DNA of 64,000 nucleotides from Flavobacterium gelatinilyticum (GCF_027111295.1 NZ_CP114287.1:2294001-2358000); one strand, 5' to 3'; positions 28,033 to 36,821 are shown, numbered from the stretch's first letter. Translations and numbers: made by a program. The notes: generated by a model from the letters alone, not told the origin.

Positions 28033-28404
28033 TTATTTAAGCTCAACTACAGCTCCAGCTTCTTCTAATGATTTTTTAAGACCTTCAGCCTCTTCTTTAG
28101 AAACACCTTCTTTAACGTTACTTGGAGCACCGTCAACTACATCTTTAGCTTCTTTAAGACCTAAACCAGTTAATTCTTTAACTAATTTTACTACAGCTAA
28201 TTTAGAAGCTCCAGCATCTTTCAATACAACTGTAAATTCAGTTTGTGCTTCTTCAGCAGCACCTTCTCCACCACCAGCAGCAACTACTACAGCTGCAGCA
28301 GCAGGCTCGATACCATACTCGTCTTTTAATATTGTTGCTAATTCGTTAACTTCTTTAACTGTTAAGTTAACTAATTGTTCTGCGAATTGTTTCAAATCTG
28401 CCAT
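28033..28404 (-). CDS. rplL: Ribosomal protein bL12 (L7/L12)
   Basis: Stalk protein of the large subunit that recruits translation GTPases. 123 residues: N-terminal dimer helix pair ([20 protein letters not shown]), an Ala-Gly hinge ([17 protein letters not shown]) and the C-terminal domain with [39 protein letters not shown]. Placed directly after rplJ (93 bases), as usual, so stalk proteins are made together. Confidence 0.98.
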   Translation of the reverse strand: MADLKQFAEQLVNLTVKEVNELATILKDEYGIEPAAAAVVVAAGGGEGAAEEAQTEFTVVLKDAGASKLAVVKLVKELTGLGLKEAKDVVDGAPSNVKEGVSKEEAEGLKKSLEEAGAVVELK

Positions 28405-28497
28405 TTTTTTCTATCGTTTAAAATGATTTGTAAAAATATAATTTATTTATTGTGCGCTAATTAGGCAACCAGGAAATAGAATTTCCCGTTTTTGTTA

Positions 28498-28998
28498 TTA
28501 AGCTTCTGTCTCCTCGCTTCCAGCGAATTGATTTTGCAAAGCAGAAATAACTCTTTGAGCCGGAGATTGTAATAATCCAATGATTTCTCCAATAAGCTCT
28601 TCTTTAGATTTAATTGTAGCCAATGCATCTAATTGATTGTCTCCAATATAAACTTCAGAATTGATGTAAGCTCCTTTTAAAACTGGTTTATCAGATTTCT
28701 TACGGAAATCTTTGATAATTTTTCCAGGTGCATTAGCCACATCAGAAATGAATATAGCACTATTACCAGTTAAAACTGTAGGTAAATCACCATAATCATT
28801 AGCAGAAGCTTCCATTGCTTTTGCAAGCAAAGTGTTCTTTACAACTTCTAATTTGATACCCGCTTTAAAACAAGCTCTACGCAAGTTTGAAGTTGTCTCT
28901 GCGTTTAAACCAGAAATATCAGATACATAAATGATATTTGTACCAGCTAACTGCGCAGTTAAATTTTCAATCGCGATTGATTTTTCTTCTCTAGTCAT
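28498..28998 (-). CDS. rplJ: Ribosomal protein uL10
   Basis: Base of the ribosomal stalk, binding 23S rRNA and L12 dimers. 166 residues with MTREEKSIAIENL at the start, LRRACFKAGIKLEVVKNTL in the rRNA-binding domain and a short C-terminal L12-binding helix (SPAQRVISALQNQFAG). The gap to rplA is only 22 bases, too short for the long autoregulatory leader seen before rplJ in E. coli. Confidence 0.97.
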   Translation of the reverse strand: MTREEKSIAIENLTAQLAGTNIIYVSDISGLNAETTSNLRRACFKAGIKLEVVKNTLLAKAMEASANDYGDLPTVLTGNSAIFISDVANAPGKIIKDFRKKSDKPVLKGAYINSEVYIGDNQLDALATIKSKEELIGEIIGLLQSPAQRVISALQNQFAGSEETEA

Positions 28999-29020
28999 AC
29001 TAAAAATTTTTAACTACCAA

Positions 29021-29710
29021 TTATACTGCTTTTGGGTCTAATGCAATAGCAGGACTCATAGTGCTTGTAAGGTGAATACCTTTGATGTATGTACCTTTAG
29101 CAGCAGTTGGTTTAAGTTTTATTAATGTTTGAATAATTTCGTGTGCGTTCTCAACGATTTGCTCAGCTCCAAAAGAAACTTTCCCAATACCAGCGTGAAC
29201 GATACCAGTTTTATCAACTTTAAAGTCAATTTTACCAGCTTTTACTTCTTGAACAGCTTTAGCAACATCCATAGTTACTGTACCTGTTTTAGGGTTTGGC
29301 ATTAAACCTCTAGGTCCTAAAATACGACCTAATGGACCTAATTTACCCATAACAGCCGGCATAGTGATGATTACATCAACATCTGTCCAACCGTCTTTAA
29401 TTTTTTGTAAGTAATCGTCAAGACCAACGTGATCTGCTCCAGCCTCTCTTGCTTCAGCCTCTTTATCCGGAGTAACCAATGCTAATACTTTAACGTCTTT
29501 TCCTGTTCCGTGAGGTAAAGTAACCACACCTCTAACCATTTGATTCGCTTTTCTTGGATCAACACCCAAACGAACTGCGATATCAACAGACTCATCAAAT
29601 TTTGCAGAAGCAACAACTTTAATTAATGCAGCAGCATCTTTTAAAGAGTATAATTTGTTCTTTTCAATTTTTGAAGCAGCCTCTTTTTGCTTTTTTGTTA
29701 ATTTTGCCAT
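29021..29710 (-). CDS. rplA: Ribosomal protein uL1
   Basis: L1-stalk protein, 229 residues. Family signatures: [37 protein letters not shown], and [28 protein letters not shown]. Follows rplK by 13 bases in the usual rplK-rplA-rplJ-rplL order. L1 controls its own operon in many bacteria by binding the leader; no leader structure was identified here. Confidence 0.98.
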   Translation of the reverse strand: MAKLTKKQKEAASKIEKNKLYSLKDAAALIKVVASAKFDESVDIAVRLGVDPRKANQMVRGVVTLPHGTGKDVKVLALVTPDKEAEAREAGADHVGLDDYLQKIKDGWTDVDVIITMPAVMGKLGPLGRILGPRGLMPNPKTGTVTMDVAKAVQEVKAGKIDFKVDKTGIVHAGIGKVSFGAEQIVENAHEIIQTLIKLKPTAAKGTYIKGIHLTSTMSPAIALDPKAV

Positions 29711-29723
29711 TTCTTTTTCTTAA

Positions 29724-30161
29724 TTAAAAAGGAGCATCTCCTGATACAGTTATACCCATAGATCTAGCTGTTCCAGCAACCATACTCATCGCTTTTTCGA
29801 TTGTAAAAGCATTTAAGTCAGGCATTTTGTCTTCAGCAATAGCTCTAATTTGTTCCCAAGTAACGCTAGCTACTTTTTTACGATTAGGCTCACCAGAACC
29901 AGATTTTAGCTTTGCAGCTTCCATTAACTGAACTGCTGCTGGAGGAGTCTTAACAACAAAATCGAATGATTTGTCTTTGTACACAGTGATTTGCACTGGA
30001 CAAATTTTGCCAGGTTTATCCTGAGTTCTAGCATTAAACTGCTTACAAAACTCCATGATGTTAACCCCAGCAGCTCCTAAAGCAGGTCCAACCGGTGGCG
30101 ACGGGTTCGCAGCACCTCCCTTAACTTGTAGTTTAACTACCTTACTAATTTCTTTAGCCAT
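29724..30161 (-). CDS. rplK: Ribosomal protein uL11
   Basis: GTPase-associated-centre protein, 145 residues starting [20 protein letters not shown]. The Pro-rich N-terminal segment ([25 protein letters not shown]) and the C-terminal rRNA-binding part with [10 protein letters not shown] are complete. The frame is open nine codons upstream (30188), but that extension is absent from the family, so it is not used. Confidence 0.97.
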   Translation of the reverse strand: MAKEISKVVKLQVKGGAANPSPPVGPALGAAGVNIMEFCKQFNARTQDKPGKICPVQITVYKDKSFDFVVKTPPAAVQLMEAAKLKSGSGEPNRKKVASVTWEQIRAIAEDKMPDLNAFTIEKAMSMVAGTARSMGITVSGDAPF

Positions 30162-30229
30162 TTTTAAAAAATTTAACACTGCAATCAATTGGAAGCGATT
30201 GCAATGGTTTATTATAGTGTAACAAAAAA

Positions 30230-30781
30230 TTATACTTTTTCTACTTGCATAAAGCTTAATTCTAATGGTGTTTTTCTTCCGAAAATTTTAACCATAACCT
30301 CAAGTTTACGCTTTTCTTCATTGATTTTTTCAACCGTACCATTAAACCCATTAAAAGGACCATCAATTACTTTAACAGTTTCCCCTAAACTAAATGGAAT
30401 TGAACGAGTATCTGTATTTACAGTAAGCTCATCCACTTTACCTAACATACGATTTACTTCAGAAAGTCTTAAAGGAACAGGTTCCCCTCCTTTAATTTCT
30501 CCCAAGAAACCAATTACACTTGTAATAGATTTAATAATATGAGGAATCTCACCAACCAAGTTAGCTTCAATCATAACATATCCAGGAAAATACACTTTAT
30601 CCTTAGACATTTTTTTCCCCTCTTTTACAGTAACTACTTTTTCAGTAGGTACCAGAACCTGGGAAACATAATCTTCCATCCCTAATCTGGCAATCTCAGT
30701 TTCGATGTAAGCTTTAACCTTATTTTCCTGGCCGCTTACAGCTCTTACTACATACCATTTCTTCACATTATTATCTGCCAT
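30230..30781 (-). CDS. nusG: Transcription termination/antitermination factor NusG
   Basis: Elongation factor that binds RNA polymerase and couples it to the ribosome or Rho. 183 residues: NGN domain from [23 protein letters not shown]-like [13 protein letters not shown], and a C-terminal KOW domain ([22 protein letters not shown]). ATG at 30781 chosen over the GTG before it. Downstream of secE with a ten-base gap, the classic secE-nusG-rplK order. Confidence 0.97.
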   Translation of the reverse strand: MADNNVKKWYVVRAVSGQENKVKAYIETEIARLGMEDYVSQVLVPTEKVVTVKEGKKMSKDKVYFPGYVMIEANLVGEIPHIIKSITSVIGFLGEIKGGEPVPLRLSEVNRMLGKVDELTVNTDTRSIPFSLGETVKVIDGPFNGFNGTVEKINEEKRKLEVMVKIFGRKTPLELSFMQVEKV

Positions 30782-30791
30782 CACAAAAAAA

Positions 30792-30989
30792 TTATCCTTT
30801 TAACCAGTTAAAAAATCCAGCCAAAGCTTTTGCAAAAAATTCATCTACTCCCCAAGTTGCCAAAGCGAACAGAATCGAAAATACAGCCACAACGATTGTC
30901 AATTTCTGAACTTCTGCCCAAGTAGGCCAAGTAACATTTGACTTTAATTCTTCGAAAGCCTCTGATAAATAATTAGTAACTTTTGTCAT
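30792..30989 (-). CDS. secE: Preprotein translocase subunit SecE
   Basis: Small essential subunit of the SecYEG channel, 65 residues, single C-terminal helix type. It has the amphipathic EAFEELKSNVTWPTWAEVQK with the conserved WP, followed by one membrane segment (LTIVVAVFSILFALATWGV). Located between tRNA-Trp and nusG as in other Bacteroidota. Confidence 0.96.
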   Translation of the reverse strand: MTKVTNYLSEAFEELKSNVTWPTWAEVQKLTIVVAVFSILFALATWGVDEFFAKALAGFFNWLKG

Positions 30990-31007
30990 TTGATATATTT
31001 TTTATTG

Positions 31008-31078
31008 CACGGGCGGAGGGATTCGAACCCCCATCAACGGTTTTGGAGACCGCTATTCTACCCTTGAACTACGCCCGT
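31008..31078 (-). tRNA. tRNA-Trp (CCA)
   Basis: Complete cloverleaf on the minus strand: acceptor ACGGGCG/CGCCCGT, anticodon loop CTCCAAA with CCA, T-arm GGGGGTTCGAATCCCTC. 71 bases, no encoded CCA end. Sits between tuf and secE. Confidence 0.96.
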
Positions 31079-31082
31079 AATT

Positions 31083-31115
31083 AAAGCCAGTGATTAAAAA
31101 ATAACCACTGGCTTT
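31083..31115 (-). terminator. Hairpin after tuf
   Basis: AAAGCCAGTG/CACTGGCTTT stem between tuf and tRNA-Trp. On the minus strand only TTTAATT follows, so termination may be partial and let transcription run on into tRNA-Trp and secE. Confidence 0.6.
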
Positions 31116-31133
31116 TTATTTATTTTAATAGAA

Positions 31134-32321
31134 TTACTCTACGATTTCAGTAACCTGACCAGCACCAACTGTTCTACCACCCTCACGGATAGCGAAACGT
31201 AAACCTACGTTCATAGCGATTGGGCTTAATAAAGCAACCTCGATAGTTAAGTTATCACCTGGCATTACCATCTCTACACCTGCTGGTAAAGAAATAACTC
31301 CTGTTACGTCAGTTGTACGTACGTAGAACTGTGGACGGTAGTTATTGTGGAATGGAGTGTGACGTCCACCTTCTTCTTTTTTCAAGATATAAACCTCAGC
31401 TTTGAATTTAGCGTGTGGTTTTACTGAACCTGGCTTAATAATAACCATACCTCTTTTGATATCAGCTTTATCAATACCTCTTAACAATAAACCTACGTTA
31501 TCTCCAGCTTCACCTCTGTCAAGGATTTTACGGAACATCTCAACCCCTGTAATAGTAGAAGTTAATTTTTCAGCTCCCATACCAATGATTTCAACAGGAT
31601 CTCCAGTGTTAGCAACTCCAGTTTCGATACGACCTGTAGCAACAGTTCCACGACCTGTAATTGTAAATACGTCCTCAACTGGCATCAAGAATGGCTTAGC
31701 AACGTCACGTACCGGCTCTTCGATCCAGTTATCAACAGCTTCCATTAATTCGATAATTTTAGGTACCCAGTTTGGATCATTGTTTAATCCTCCTAAAGCA
31801 GAACCTTGAACTACAGGACCATTATCTCCATCATATTCGTAGAAAGATAATAAATCTCTAATTTCCATTTCAACAAGCTCTAATAACTCAGCATCATCAA
31901 CCATATCCACTTTGTTCATGAAAACAACGATTCTTGGAATACCTACCTGACGTCCTAAAAGGATGTGCTCACGAGTTTGTGGCATTGGACCATCTGTAGC
32001 AGCAACTACTAAGATAGCTCCGTCCATTTGAGCAGCACCAGTAACCATGTTCTTTACGTAATCCGCGTGACCTGGACAGTCAACGTGAGCGTAGTGACGG
32101 TTAGCTGTTTCGTACTCTACGTGTGATGTATTAATAGTAATACCTCTTTCTTTCTCCTCTGGAGCGTTATCGATTTGATCAAACGATTTTGCTTGACAGT
32201 AACCAGCATCTGACAATACTTTTGTAATTGCAGCAGTTAATGTAGTTTTTCCGTGATCTACGTGTCCAATTGTACCTATGTTTAAGTGCGGTTTGGAACG
32301 ATTAAAATTCTCCTTTGCCAT
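31134..32321 (-). CDS. tuf: Elongation factor Tu
   Basis: GTPase that delivers aminoacyl-tRNA to the ribosome. 395 residues. GTPase motifs: [43 protein letters not shown]. Domain II and III are complete and end in [15 protein letters not shown]. It lies directly behind three tRNA genes and ahead of tRNA-Trp and secE, a conserved arrangement in this phylum; probably one long transcript. Confidence 0.98.
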   Translation of the reverse strand: MAKENFNRSKPHLNIGTIGHVDHGKTTLTAAITKVLSDAGYCQAKSFDQIDNAPEEKERGITINTSHVEYETANRHYAHVDCPGHADYVKNMVTGAAQMDGAILVVAATDGPMPQTREHILLGRQVGIPRIVVFMNKVDMVDDAELLELVEMEIRDLLSFYEYDGDNGPVVQGSALGGLNNDPNWVPKIIELMEAVDNWIEEPVRDVAKPFLMPVEDVFTITGRGTVATGRIETGVANTGDPVEIIGMGAEKLTSTITGVEMFRKILDRGEAGDNVGLLLRGIDKADIKRGMVIIKPGSVKPHAKFKAEVYILKKEEGGRHTPFHNNYRPQFYVRTTDVTGVISLPAGVEMVMPGDNLTIEVALLSPIAMNVGLRFAIREGGRTVGAGQVTEIVE

Positions 32322-32376
32322 TTTACTTAATTTTTAATCTTAGTTATATATTAATTTTCAATTTCCTACTTACTTG

Positions 32377-32448
32377 AGCCAATGTCGGGATTTGAACCCG
32401 AGACCTCTTCCTTACCAAGGAAGCACTCTACCCCTGAGCTACACCGGC
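32377..32448 (-). tRNA. tRNA-Thr (GGT)
   Basis: 72-base cloverleaf on the minus strand; acceptor GCCGGTG pairs with CATTGGC through two G-U pairs; anticodon loop TTGGTAA gives GGT. 55 bases before tuf. Confidence 0.95.
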
Positions 32449-32457
32449 AGAGTTTTA

Positions 32458-32530
32458 ATTTTAGATTTCAAATTCCTGATTTTAGATTAAAAACAAATCT
32501 AAAATTCGAAATCACATAATCCGAAATTAA
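32458..32530. repeat. TCTAAAAT-type repeat cluster in a tRNA spacer
   Basis: Three copies of TTTTAGATT/AATCTAAAA in 70 bases between tRNA-Thr(GGT) and tRNA-Tyr, in both orientations, together with AAATTCCTGA and AAATTCGAAATC variants. Same words recur before several start codons elsewhere in the window. Confidence 0.6.
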
Positions 32531-32536
32531 AATTTG

Positions 32537-32617
32537 TGGGGAGAGCAGGATTCGAACCTGCGAAGTTCACACAGCAGATTTACAGTCTGCCCTCGTTGGC
32601 CGCTTGAGTATCTCCCC
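32537..32617 (-). tRNA. tRNA-Tyr (GTA)
   Basis: 81-base class II tRNA with a long variable arm; acceptor GGGGAGA/TCTCCCC, anticodon loop CTGTAAA with GTA, T-arm CAGGTTCGAATCCTG. Confidence 0.96.
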
Positions 32618-32679
32618 ATAATTTTAAATTCTCAGTATTTTAAAGAACCTATCCTAAATCGCATTTAGAATATTTTTAG

Positions 32680-32753
32680 AGCCGATAGAGGGACTCGAAC
32701 CCACGACCTGCTGATTACAAATCAGCTGCTCTAGCCAGCTGAGCTACATCGGC
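32680..32753 (-). tRNA. tRNA-Thr (TGT)
   Basis: 74-base cloverleaf; acceptor GCCGATG pairs with TATCGGC with one G-U pair; anticodon loop TTTGTAA gives TGT. First gene of the tRNA-tuf unit. Confidence 0.95.
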
Positions 32754-32761
32754 AATACATT

Positions 32762-32788
32762 AAAAAAGTCCGCTATTTCTAACGGACT
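32762..32788 (-). terminator. Terminator of the xerC-hpf unit
   Basis: AGTCCG/CGGACT stem (32767-32772, 32783-32788) extended by two pairs past a C-A mismatch, followed by six T on the minus strand. It directly abuts the tRNA promoter box at 32790-32797. Confidence 0.75.
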
Positions 32789-32789
32789 G

Positions 32790-32818
32790 CAAATGTAGCT
32801 ATTTTATCTTTTAATCAA
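32790..32818 (-). promoter_or_regulatory. Promoter of the tRNA-tuf operon
   Basis: On the minus strand TTG (32816-32818), 18 bases, then TACATTTG (32790-32797). A full match to the two-part Bacteroidota promoter. Transcription should start inside the neighbouring terminator stem. Confidence 0.7.
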
Positions 32819-32842
32819 AACATTTTTTAAAAAAAATTTCAA

Positions 32843-33145
32843 TTAAATGTGTGCTCTTATTTTTTCTTTCCTTTTCACAAGTAAACGTTCTAATGATTCC
32901 GCCGAAAGCTCAACCGCCTCCTCAAATGATTTACACTGTTTTTTTACCAGAAATTCATCCCCTGGAACATTAATCTTAATCTCTACCGCCTTATTCTCCT
33001 TATCACTTGTTCTTTCAACTTTTAAAAAAACATCAGCCGAAACAACTCGATCATAATACTTCTCGAGCTTATCCATTCTTTCCTGAATAAAATCTACCAA
33101 TTTTCTGTCGACAGTAAAGTTAACTGCATGAACATCTACCTTCAT
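32843..33145 (-). CDS. hpf: Ribosome hibernation-promoting factor (short HPF/YfiA type)
   Basis: A 100-residue protein that binds idle 30S subunits in stationary phase. The fold signature is present: VDVHAVNFTVDRKLVDFIQERMDKLEKYY, a middle strand DVFLKVERTSDKENKAVEIKI, and CKSFEEAVELSAESLERLLVKRKEK. It lacks the C-terminal dimer domain of long HPF. It follows xerC by 37 bases and is the last gene before a terminator. Confidence 0.93.
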   Translation of the reverse strand: MKVDVHAVNFTVDRKLVDFIQERMDKLEKYYDRVVSADVFLKVERTSDKENKAVEIKINVPGDEFLVKKQCKSFEEAVELSAESLERLLVKRKEKIRAHI

Positions 33146-33182
33146 AATACAAATTTTAAAAAGTTAAACATTTCAAGAATTA

Positions 33183-34076
33183 CTATTTATTCCTCGGATG
33201 AGCATCTGCATATACTTTTTTCAGCTCAGCTAAGCTGTTATGAGTATAAACCTGCGTTGATGCCAAACTGGAATGCCCTAATAATTCTTTAACTGAATTT
33301 AAATCTGCCCCGTTATTTAATAAATGAGTCGCAAAAGTATGCCGAAGCACGTGAGGACTCTTCTTTACCTTTTCAGAGACCCTACTAAAGTAAGAATTTA
33401 TTAATCGATACACAAACGATTCACTCAATTTTAACCCTTTTTTCGAAATAAAAAAACAATCAGAATCCACAACTTCTTCAACAGATTCACGTTCTTTCAA
33501 ATACAACACAATCTGCTCTTCAACAATAGGCAGAAGCGGAATTATGCGTTCCTTATTTCTTTTACCCAAAACCTTAATTGTACTTGAAGACAAATCAACA
33601 TTTTTCATCAATAAATTTATCAATTCTGCACGTCTCATTCCAGTAGCATAAAAAAGATCCACAATAAGCTTATCCCTCACTTCTTCAAAACCAGAAACAG
33701 AACCTACACCAAACATCAAATCATTTATTTCTTTTTCAGAAAACGGAATCTGAACATTTTTCGGTGTTTTCAAAGCCTTATGCTTCAGCATCGGGTTCAC
33801 CTCAATTTGTTTTATTTTCAAAAGAAACTTAAAAAAAGCTTTTAAAGAAGCCATTTTTCTATTCACAGAGACATTAGAAATCCCGCTATCAACCAGCGAA
33901 ACAATCCAGCTTCTAATCTGACTATAATTTACCTTCTCAACTCCATCCTGCTCAAAATTATCCCGATTAAACTCCTCAAAAACATCAATATCCTTAAGAT
34001 AAGCTATAATCGTATGCTGAGAATATTTCTTTTCCAGCTGCAGATAATCACGAAACGCTTCTTTACTTGACTGCAT
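33183..34076 (-). CDS. xerC: Site-specific tyrosine recombinase XerC/XerD
   Basis: Chromosome dimer resolution recombinase, 297 residues. N-terminal SAM-like DNA-binding domain (FRDYLQLEKKYSQHTIIAYLKDI), then the catalytic domain with R148 in ATGMRRAEL, K172 in GKRNKER, H242 and R245 in HVLRHTFATHLL, H268 in LLGHSSL and nucleophile Y277 in TQVYTH. All catalytic residues are present. The linkage rpsU-xerC-hpf-tRNA-tuf and the lack of any integrated element mark it as the housekeeping enzyme, not a phage integrase. XerC versus XerD cannot be decided from sequence alone. Confidence 0.9.
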   Translation of the reverse strand: MQSSKEAFRDYLQLEKKYSQHTIIAYLKDIDVFEEFNRDNFEQDGVEKVNYSQIRSWIVSLVDSGISNVSVNRKMASLKAFFKFLLKIKQIEVNPMLKHKALKTPKNVQIPFSEKEINDLMFGVGSVSGFEEVRDKLIVDLFYATGMRRAELINLLMKNVDLSSSTIKVLGKRNKERIIPLLPIVEEQIVLYLKERESVEEVVDSDCFFISKKGLKLSESFVYRLINSYFSRVSEKVKKSPHVLRHTFATHLLNNGADLNSVKELLGHSSLASTQVYTHNSLAELKKVYADAHPRNK

Positions 34077-34130
34077 ACAAATAATCTTTTATAATCTACC
34101 TTCAACCAATACACGATTCAGAATATTTTC

Positions 34131-34181
34131 AAAACAAAAAACCGTTAGTATCAAAATTATAACATTTTGACAACTAACGGT
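34131..34181 (-). terminator. Terminator of rpsU
   Basis: ACCGTTAGT/ACTAACGGT outer stem with an inner TCAAAA/TTTTGA stem (34141-34181) followed by TTTTTGTTTT on the minus strand. Confidence 0.85.
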
Positions 34182-34204
34182 AATTATTTCTGAAAAGCTT
34201 ACTA

Positions 34205-34399
34205 TTAACTTTCTAAACTATCTTTCAAAGTTTGGATGTAAGCAGCTTTTTGAATTTGAGCTCTTTTTACAACAGAAGGCTTAATAAAAGCAGTACGTGC
34301 TCTTAATTGACGAACAGTTCCTGTTTTATCAAATTTTCTTTTATAGCGCTTTAATGCTCTATCGATATTTTCTCCGTCTTTAATTGGTATAATTAACAT
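34205..34399 (-). CDS. rpsU: Ribosomal protein bS21
   Basis: 64-residue small-subunit protein located next to the 3' end of 16S rRNA. Family marks: IPIKDGENIDRALKRYKRKFDKTG and the RTAFIKPSVVKRAQIQKAAY tail. In Flavobacterium ribosomes bS21 is known to help hide the anti-Shine-Dalgarno end of 16S rRNA. Its own message has AGGAGGTG eight bases before the ATG, the only strong Shine-Dalgarno I found in the window, with a TACATTTG promoter box at 34429-34436 and a terminator behind, so it is a separate, probably self-regulated unit. Confidence 0.96.
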   Translation of the reverse strand: MLIIPIKDGENIDRALKRYKRKFDKTGTVRQLRARTAFIKPSVVKRAQIQKAAYIQTLKDSLES

Positions 34400-34407
34400 A
34401 ATATAGA

Positions 34408-34415
34408 CACCTCCT
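34408..34415 (-). promoter_or_regulatory. Strong Shine-Dalgarno site of rpsU
   Basis: AGGAGGTG on the minus strand, eight matches to the anti-Shine-Dalgarno, spaced eight bases (TCTATATT) from the ATG. Other genes in the window have A-rich leaders without such a site. Confidence 0.9.
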
Positions 34416-34428
34416 CTCGTTAAGGCTG

Positions 34429-34436
34429 CAAATGTA
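34429..34436 (-). promoter_or_regulatory. Promoter -7 box for rpsU
   Basis: TACATTTG on the minus strand, 29 bases before the ATG; no clear -33 TTG. Confidence 0.6.
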
Positions 34437-34487
34437 AAAATTAATTATTAATTATGAGTTATAAATTATTATTTTTTTCTGTTAAAT

Positions 34488-34530
34488 GTAAAATGTGAAA
34501 AATAAGATGAAAAGCACATTTCACTTTTAC
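34488..34530 (-). terminator. Hairpin after the acyl-CoA dehydrogenase gene
   Basis: GTAAAA(T)GTGAAA at 34488-34500 pairs with TTTCACTTTTAC at 34519-34530, one bulged base. No T-run follows on the minus strand, so a weak terminator or stability element. Confidence 0.4.
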
Positions 34531-34535
34531 AAAAT

Positions 34536-35678
34536 TTACTCCTTCAATAAATTTCTGGAAATAACTAATTTTTGAATTTCAGTTGTTCCTTCACCAATTG
34601 TGCATAATTTAGAATCTCTATAAAACTTTTCTACAGGAAAATCTTTTGTATAACCATAACCTCCATGAATCTGCACTGCTTCATTTGCAATCTTTACACA
34701 AGCTTCTGAAGCATACATCTTTGCCATTGCACCGGCTGTCGTTACCGGTTTATGGTGTTCTTTTAAGTAAGCCGCTTTATGCAGTAACAATTCCGAAGCT
34801 TCAATTTCTGTTGCCATATCAGCCAGTTTAAACGAAATTCCCTGAAAATTACTAATCGGCTGTCCAAACTGATGTCTCTCTTTAGAATACTTCAATGCTG
34901 CTTCATAAGCTCCTTTTGAAATTCCTAATGACAATGCCCCAATAGAAATTCGGCCTCCGTCTAAGATTTTCATCGCCTGAACAAATCCCTCACCAACTTC
35001 TCCCAGCCTGTTGGCATCCGGAACACGGCAATTGTCAAAAACCAGTTCAGCAGTCTCACTGGCACGCATTCCTAATTTATTCTCTTTTTTACCAGAAGAA
35101 AAACCAGCCATTCCTTTTTCTAATATAAAAGCAGTCATTCCTTTAGAATCTCCTTTTTCTCCTGTTCGCACCACTACAACTGCTATATCACCAGATATGG
35201 CATGTGTAATAAAATTTTTAGCTCCGTTTATAATCCAGAAATCACCATCTTTAACAGCGGTAGTATTCATGCCTCCTGCATCAGAACCTGTGTTATGTTC
35301 TGTTAATCCCCAAGCGCCAATAAATTCTGCAGTTGCCAATTTGGGAAGATGCTTTTTCTTTTGTTCTTCGTTTCCAAAAGTCAGAATGTGATTTGTGCAA
35401 AGTGAATTATGCGCCGCTACTGAAAGCCCTATCGAAGGATCGACTTTTGAAATTTCTGTAAGCACAGTAATATATTCGTGATAACCCAATCCTGCCCCTC
35501 CGTAATCTTCCGGCACTAAAATCCCCATAAATCCCATTTCTCCTAATTTTTTAAAAAGATCAACAGGAAAGATCTGGGCTTCGTCCCACTCCATTATAAA
35601 AGGTTTTATGTTTTTTTCTGCAAAGTCTTTTATGGACTGAACAATCATGGACTGCGTTTCGTTATATTCAAAATTCAT
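34536..35678 (-). CDS. Acyl-CoA dehydrogenase
   Basis: FAD enzyme that introduces a double bond at C2-C3 of acyl-CoA, feeding electrons to ETF. 380 residues: N-terminal helical domain, middle strand domain with GAWGLTEHNTGSDAGGMNT and WIINGAKNFITHA, C-terminal helical domain with RHQFGQPI and QIHGGYGYTKDFPVEKFYRD. The catalytic base is the Glu in CTIGEGTTEIQ, the position used by short-chain and isovaleryl-type relatives. Chain-length preference cannot be read safely. It follows the HhH gene by 14 bases. Confidence 0.94.
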   Translation of the reverse strand: MNFEYNETQSMIVQSIKDFAEKNIKPFIMEWDEAQIFPVDLFKKLGEMGFMGILVPEDYGGAGLGYHEYITVLTEISKVDPSIGLSVAAHNSLCTNHILTFGNEEQKKKHLPKLATAEFIGAWGLTEHNTGSDAGGMNTTAVKDGDFWIINGAKNFITHAISGDIAVVVVRTGEKGDSKGMTAFILEKGMAGFSSGKKENKLGMRASETAELVFDNCRVPDANRLGEVGEGFVQAMKILDGGRISIGALSLGISKGAYEAALKYSKERHQFGQPISNFQGISFKLADMATEIEASELLLHKAAYLKEHHKPVTTAGAMAKMYASEACVKIANEAVQIHGGYGYTKDFPVEKFYRDSKLCTIGEGTTEIQKLVISRNLLKE

Positions 35679-35692
35679 TGTTTCGCTATTTT

Positions 35693-36580
35693 TTAGAACT
35701 CCAAATATAAACTAATTATTTTTGCTTTTTCAACAGGAAAACCTTTAATTTTTGATAAATCCTCAATATTATTAAAATTTCCGTTCATACTTCTATAAAT
35801 TACAATTTGTTTTGCAAGTGTGTATTTGAAGTACGGGAATTGAGACAATTCCTTTAAAGAAGCGTCATTTATAGCAATCTTTTTAAAACCGGAAGGCATG
35901 ACAACTTTGAAACGATTGTTTAATTCTGCAATTACTTCCGGAGAAAGTCCCCAAACATCCTGAAGTTGTTCCATAGACACAAAACCTCCTAAAATTTCTT
36001 TCTGTTTTATTATTCGCAGAGAAAGTGCTTCGCCAATACCGTATAGTTTCATTAGATCTTCCTGACTTGCTTCATTAATATCCTGCAGTACTATTTTTTC
36101 CTTATTATAGTGAGGTTTTTTATCGAATACTTTTCTTTCTTCTTTGAATTCTGTTTTATTTTGTTTCCAATCCGGAAATTTAAAAAGTGGTGACAATACT
36201 TTTAACAACGAATCTGAGACCTGTGTTACTTTCTGAAACTCTTCGGCAGAATTCACATATTTATTTTCTTTTCGAAAAGCCAGCAGACGGTCTATTTCCT
36301 GAGTAGACATTCCAAGTTTATACCCTCTATAATCGGAAATAAAATTGGGGTTGAATTTGTATACCGTATATTTTGTTTTTAATTTTTCCTCCTTTTGTAA
36401 GTCAATTTCTTTTTGAAGCAACATCCACTGATCTTCTTCTACGGAAGAATAATAGGGCTGGCTAAAATCTGCAAAAAAGTAAAATAACTGTAAAGCAATC
36501 ACAACAATAAACAATAATACGATACCTGTTTTCTGCTGGTTTGAGAACTTAAAATAATGATTAAGCAGCTTAAAATTCAT
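35693..36580 (-). CDS. Membrane-anchored helix-hairpin-helix protein (ComEA-like)
   Basis: 295 residues: one N-terminal membrane helix (about 19-37, GIVLLFIVVIALQLFYFFA) followed by a soluble part with three helix-hairpin-helix units, for example KLGMSTQEIDRLLAFR, INEASQEDLMKLYGIGEALSLR and LKELSQFPYFKYTLAKQI. Such repeats bind DNA without sequence preference; in ComEA they take up DNA at the membrane. A role in DNA uptake is possible but not shown by context, since the neighbour is an acyl-CoA dehydrogenase. Confidence 0.85.
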   Translation of the reverse strand: MNFKLLNHYFKFSNQQKTGIVLLFIVVIALQLFYFFADFSQPYYSSVEEDQWMLLQKEIDLQKEEKLKTKYTVYKFNPNFISDYRGYKLGMSTQEIDRLLAFRKENKYVNSAEEFQKVTQVSDSLLKVLSPLFKFPDWKQNKTEFKEERKVFDKKPHYNKEKIVLQDINEASQEDLMKLYGIGEALSLRIIKQKEILGGFVSMEQLQDVWGLSPEVIAELNNRFKVVMPSGFKKIAINDASLKELSQFPYFKYTLAKQIVIYRSMNGNFNNIEDLSKIKGFPVEKAKIISLYLEF

Positions 36581-36787
36581 TATCGATGAAATTTATTAGA
36601 ATTATGAAAGTGCAAAAATCATAAGAATTTACTTATTTAACAAGAAAAATAACAGAAACTAAAATTTTCAAATAGTTAAACATACACTAATTCTTTCTCA
36701 ATTAATTTAATGAATCTCAGGTATCAAAACAAACCCTGTATTTTTTTCCATTAAAAATTAAACATTTTGTAACTTAAAACATGATAA
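36581..36787. other. Divergent intergenic spacer
   Basis: AT-rich DNA between the HhH gene and the permease promoter. No gene, repeat or structured RNA recognised. Confidence 0.4.
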
Positions 36788-36821
36788 TTGTTTTTATTTT
36801 TTACAAAAAACTATACATTTG
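36788..36821 (+). promoter_or_regulatory. Promoter of the amino acid permease gene
   Basis: TTG at 36788-36790, then 23 bases, then TACATTTG at 36814-36821. The ATG follows 32 bases later. Confidence 0.6.

Noticed and set aside
33183..34076. Tyrosine recombinase beside tRNA genes as a sign of an integrated element
   Set aside because: Neighbours are housekeeping genes, the gene order is typical of the phylum, and no direct repeat of a tRNA end was found. It is XerC/D.
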